A DNA stretch of 64,000 nucleotides from an uncultured Bacteroides sp. (GTDB taxonomy: Bacteria > Bacteroidota > Bacteroidia > Bacteroidales > Bacteroidaceae), in NCBI GenBank assembly GCA_948847595.1, contig CAQOGY010000001.1, positions 186,001-250,000 on the forward strand. Direction: 5' to 3'. A program made the position numbers and the translations under genes. Positions 61,987-64,000 of the stretch are shown here, piece after piece (position 1 is the stretch's first letter; each line of letters starts with the position of its first letter). The notes under the pieces are model-generated. The model made no database searches and was not told the origin of the DNA. It saw only the letters and a list, made by a program, of their open reading frames with translations.

Positions 61987-63978
61987 TTATAGCGGAATGT
62001 ACTCTACGAATGCTTCCATTGCTTCGTATGAAGCCAGTCCTAACTGGTCGTACAAGACAGCAGTAGCATGGTTGCGGTCTTCACTGCGTTGCCAGAACAA
62101 ACGTTCGTCGTTACCCAGGAACGGGGCGCTTTCCATCTGAGACTGATGTTTCAGGATAGAGTTGCGTTTTGCACGAAGTTCTTCCGGGCTGATAGGCACT
62201 GCCATTTCGATGTTTTCAATTTCCCATTCAGCCCACGCGCCACGATACATCCAGATACGGCAATCCTTCAGCCATTTGGCGCCTTCTTCTTTCTCGAGGT
62301 CGATAGCAGCGAATACGGCATCCGTACATACACGGTGTGTACCATGCGGGTCAGCCAGGTCACCGGCTACGAATATCTGATGAGGCTTCACTTCACGGAG
62401 CAGGTTACGTACGATTTCCACGTCTGCTTCGCTGATAGGATTTTTCTGAATCTTACCTGTTTCGTAGAATGGCAGGTCAAGGAAGTGCACGCGATCCAAC
62501 GGAATATTATTATAAGAAGAAGCAGTGCGGGCTTCACCACGGCGAATCAGACCTTTGATAGTCAGAATGTCACGGCTGTCCATATCACCGTCTTTCTTAT
62601 TTTTCAGGAAGTTACGTATTTCCGTATATTTCTCATTGATGATCTGATCCTCGCTATTATTGAAAATCTGATTGAAACCGTTGATGAAGTGCATGAAACG
62701 AACCACTTCTTCATCACCTACGGCGATATTACCGGAAGTCTCGTAAGCTACATGTACTTCGTGTTTTTGCTCTACCAGGCGGCGGAGTGTTCCACCCATG
62801 GAGATAACGTCATCATCCGGGTGCGGAGAGAAGATAATCACACGTTTCGGGAAAGGTTTGGCACGTTCAGGACGATAAGTATCGTCAGCATTCGGCTTGC
62901 CGCCCGGCCATCCCGTGATAGTGTGCTGCAAGTCATTGAAAATCTTGATATTTACATTGTATGCAGAACCATAAAGTGCCAGCAGTTCACTCAAACCGTT
63001 TTCGTTATAGTCTTTATTTGTCAACTTCAAGATAGGCTTGCCTGTCAACTGGCATAACCAGACGATGGCGCTACGGATCAGCTTGTCGTTCCATTCGCAG
63101 GAAGTCACCAGCCACGGACGTTGGATACGTGTCAGGTTCATGGCTGCCGAAAGGTCGAGAGCTACATGCGCGTTGTTGTGAGTTTGCAGATAAGATGCCG
63201 GAATCGTATCGGTGATTGCGCCTTCCACACATTCTTTAATCATGGCTGCCTTGTTTTCACCCCATGCAAGCAGATAAACCTTCTTTGCACCGAGAATGGT
63301 AGCTACACCCATCGTGATAGAACTGATCGGAGTATTGTCCATCGTTCCAAAAATCTTGGCTGCTTCATTGCGTGATGCATTATCCAGCAAAATCAGACGC
63401 GTGGTAGAATTCAGGCGGGAACCCGGTTCGTTGAATGCGATGTTACCTACACGACCGATACCCAGCAAGGCAATATCAATACCGCCGAAGCTTTCGATGC
63501 GTTGCTCGTACAAACGGCAATATTCAAAGATGGTATCTTTGGCAATGCTTCCATCGGGAGTGAATATATTCTGCTTGTCGATGTCGATATGATCCAACAA
63601 CATACTCTTCAAAGCATTGAAGTTACTGTTGACTGCATCGGGAGACAACGGATAATATTCATACATATTAAATACGATCACGTTACGGAAGCTAAGCCCT
63701 TCTTCCTTATGCATGCGGATAAGTTCCGTATATACGTGTCTGGGTGAATCACCACCAGGAAGTGCCAATACGCAGAAGCGTCCTGCCTTTTGTTTTTCGC
63801 GGATGGTCTGTGCTATTTCGCGAGCAATGTAGTTAGCGCCTTCTTCCACAGACTCATAAATGTCAGTGGGAATTTTTTCGAGTCTTGTCAAGACTGATTT
63901 TTCAAAAGCATTCTCCGGTCTGTAGTATCTGGGGGAGACCCGGTGGAGACTGATTTGAGAACTAAGATTTGTTTTCAT
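61987..63978 (-). CDS. nagB: NagB-like / PIG-L (LmbE) deacetylase fusion protein
   Basis: 663 residues, cytoplasmic. Residues about 40-285 follow glucosamine-6-phosphate deaminase (PGGDSPRHVYTELIRMHKE; LGIGRVGNIAFNEPGSRL; SITMGVATIL), usually annotated as NagB. Aligned by eye to E. coli NagB, the proton acceptor Asp72 is Tyr106 (FNMYEYYPL), Asp141 is Val177 and His143 is Asn179; Glu148 is kept (Glu184). So normal deaminase activity is doubtful. Residues about 378-600 form a PIG-L/LmbE deacetylase domain with intact metal motifs SPHPDDDV (His387, Asp389, Asp390) and DPHGTHR. Likely an amino-sugar deacetylase with a NagB-derived sensor or binding domain. Confidence 0.88.
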   Translation of the reverse strand: MKTNLSSQISLHRVSPRYYRPENAFEKSVLTRLEKIPTDIYESVEEGANYIAREIAQTIREKQKAGRFCVLALPGGDSPRHVYTELIRMHKEEGLSFRNVIVFNMYEYYPLSPDAVNSNFNALKSMLLDHIDIDKQNIFTPDGSIAKDTIFEYCRLYEQRIESFGGIDIALLGIGRVGNIAFNEPGSRLNSTTRLILLDNASRNEAAKIFGTMDNTPISSITMGVATILGAKKVYLLAWGENKAAMIKECVEGAITDTIPASYLQTHNNAHVALDLSAAMNLTRIQRPWLVTSCEWNDKLIRSAIVWLCQLTGKPILKLTNKDYNENGLSELLALYGSAYNVNIKIFNDLQHTITGWPGGKPNADDTYRPERAKPFPKRVIIFSPHPDDDVISMGGTLRRLVEQKHEVHVAYETSGNIAVGDEEVVRFMHFINGFNQIFNNSEDQIINEKYTEIRNFLKNKKDGDMDSRDILTIKGLIRRGEARTASSYNNIPLDRVHFLDLPFYETGKIQKNPISEADVEIVRNLLREVKPHQIFVAGDLADPHGTHRVCTDAVFAAIDLEKEEGAKWLKDCRIWMYRGAWAEWEIENIEMAVPISPEELRAKRNSILKHQSQMESAPFLGNDERLFWQRSEDRNHATAVLYDQLGLASYEAMEAFVEYIPL

Positions 63979-64000
63979 AAAGTTGTTAATTAAGTTATGT

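Noticed and set aside
62068..63057. 329-codon plus-strand frame opposite the NagB/PIG-L gene
   Set aside because: Exact antisense of conserved domain sequence; the product shows no motif and the minus-strand protein is clearly the real one.

Overview
The window is a chromosomal segment of a Bacteroides species, close to B. thetaiotaomicron/B. ovatus by gene content. Evidence: two SusC/SusD pairs, surface lipoproteins with acidic residues after the lipobox Cys, a STN-SusC controlled by a FecI-like sigma and FecR-like anti-sigma, Ser-type sulfatase with an anaerobic sulfatase maturase, S46 dipeptidyl peptidases, reverse rubrerythrin, and the Bacteroidetes -7 promoter element TAnnTTTG before many transcription units. 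I saw no tRNA, rRNA, insertion sequence, phage gene or CRISPR.

Layout. 1-4 kb: 3' part of hisB, an exported DSP-like phosphatase, and nadE on the other strand. 4-20 kb: one long plus-strand operon of nine genes (SusC, SusD, two lipoproteins of unknown function, two LRR lipoproteins, a subtilisin-like lipoprotein protease, a DUF1573 protein, a lipocalin-like lipoprotein) ending at a strong terminator. It has no carbohydrate-active enzyme, so I read it as a surface protein/peptide capture system. 20-22 kb: PerR-like regulator, rubrerythrin and an exported nitroreductase. 22-32 kb: minus-strand sulfatase / ECF sigma / FecR / SusC / SusD / DUF1735-F5/8C locus, a sulfated-glycan utilisation locus. 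32-39 kb: two thioredoxins, tandem S46 peptidases that read as DPP11 (Arg at the specificity position) and DPP7 (Gly), and the sulfatase-maturing radical SAM enzyme. 39-42 kb: DUF4369 lipoprotein, a TPR/transmembrane/HTH regulator, and a short glycosyltransferase-like protein. 42-58 kb: housekeeping genes (acyltransferase, sbcDC, metallophosphoesterase, ECF sigma with putative membrane anti-sigma, free-standing MetH activation domain, dihydroorotase, polyprenol-phosphate sugar transferase, mfd, YgiQ). 58-64 kb: two small genes, an amidase-like protein carrying a golvesin-type insertion, and a NagB/PIG-L fusion whose NagB half lacks key catalytic residues.

The genes connect functionally: the maturase at 37.8-39.0 kb should activate the Ser-type sulfatase at 30.6-32.2 kb; the subtilase operon and DPP7/DPP11 could form successive steps of protein use; PerR, rubrerythrin and the thioredoxins serve oxidative-stress and thiol homeostasis.

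Most unexpected: three intergenic arrays (about 1677-1748, 32285-32363, 58273-58325) in which an 11-13 bp motif recurs with an exact 22-bp period plus one inverted copy. The motif differs at each locus but the architecture is the same. Other highlights are the degenerate NagB domain, the loss of the zinc ligands in HisB, and a PerR-box-like site at the perR transcription start.
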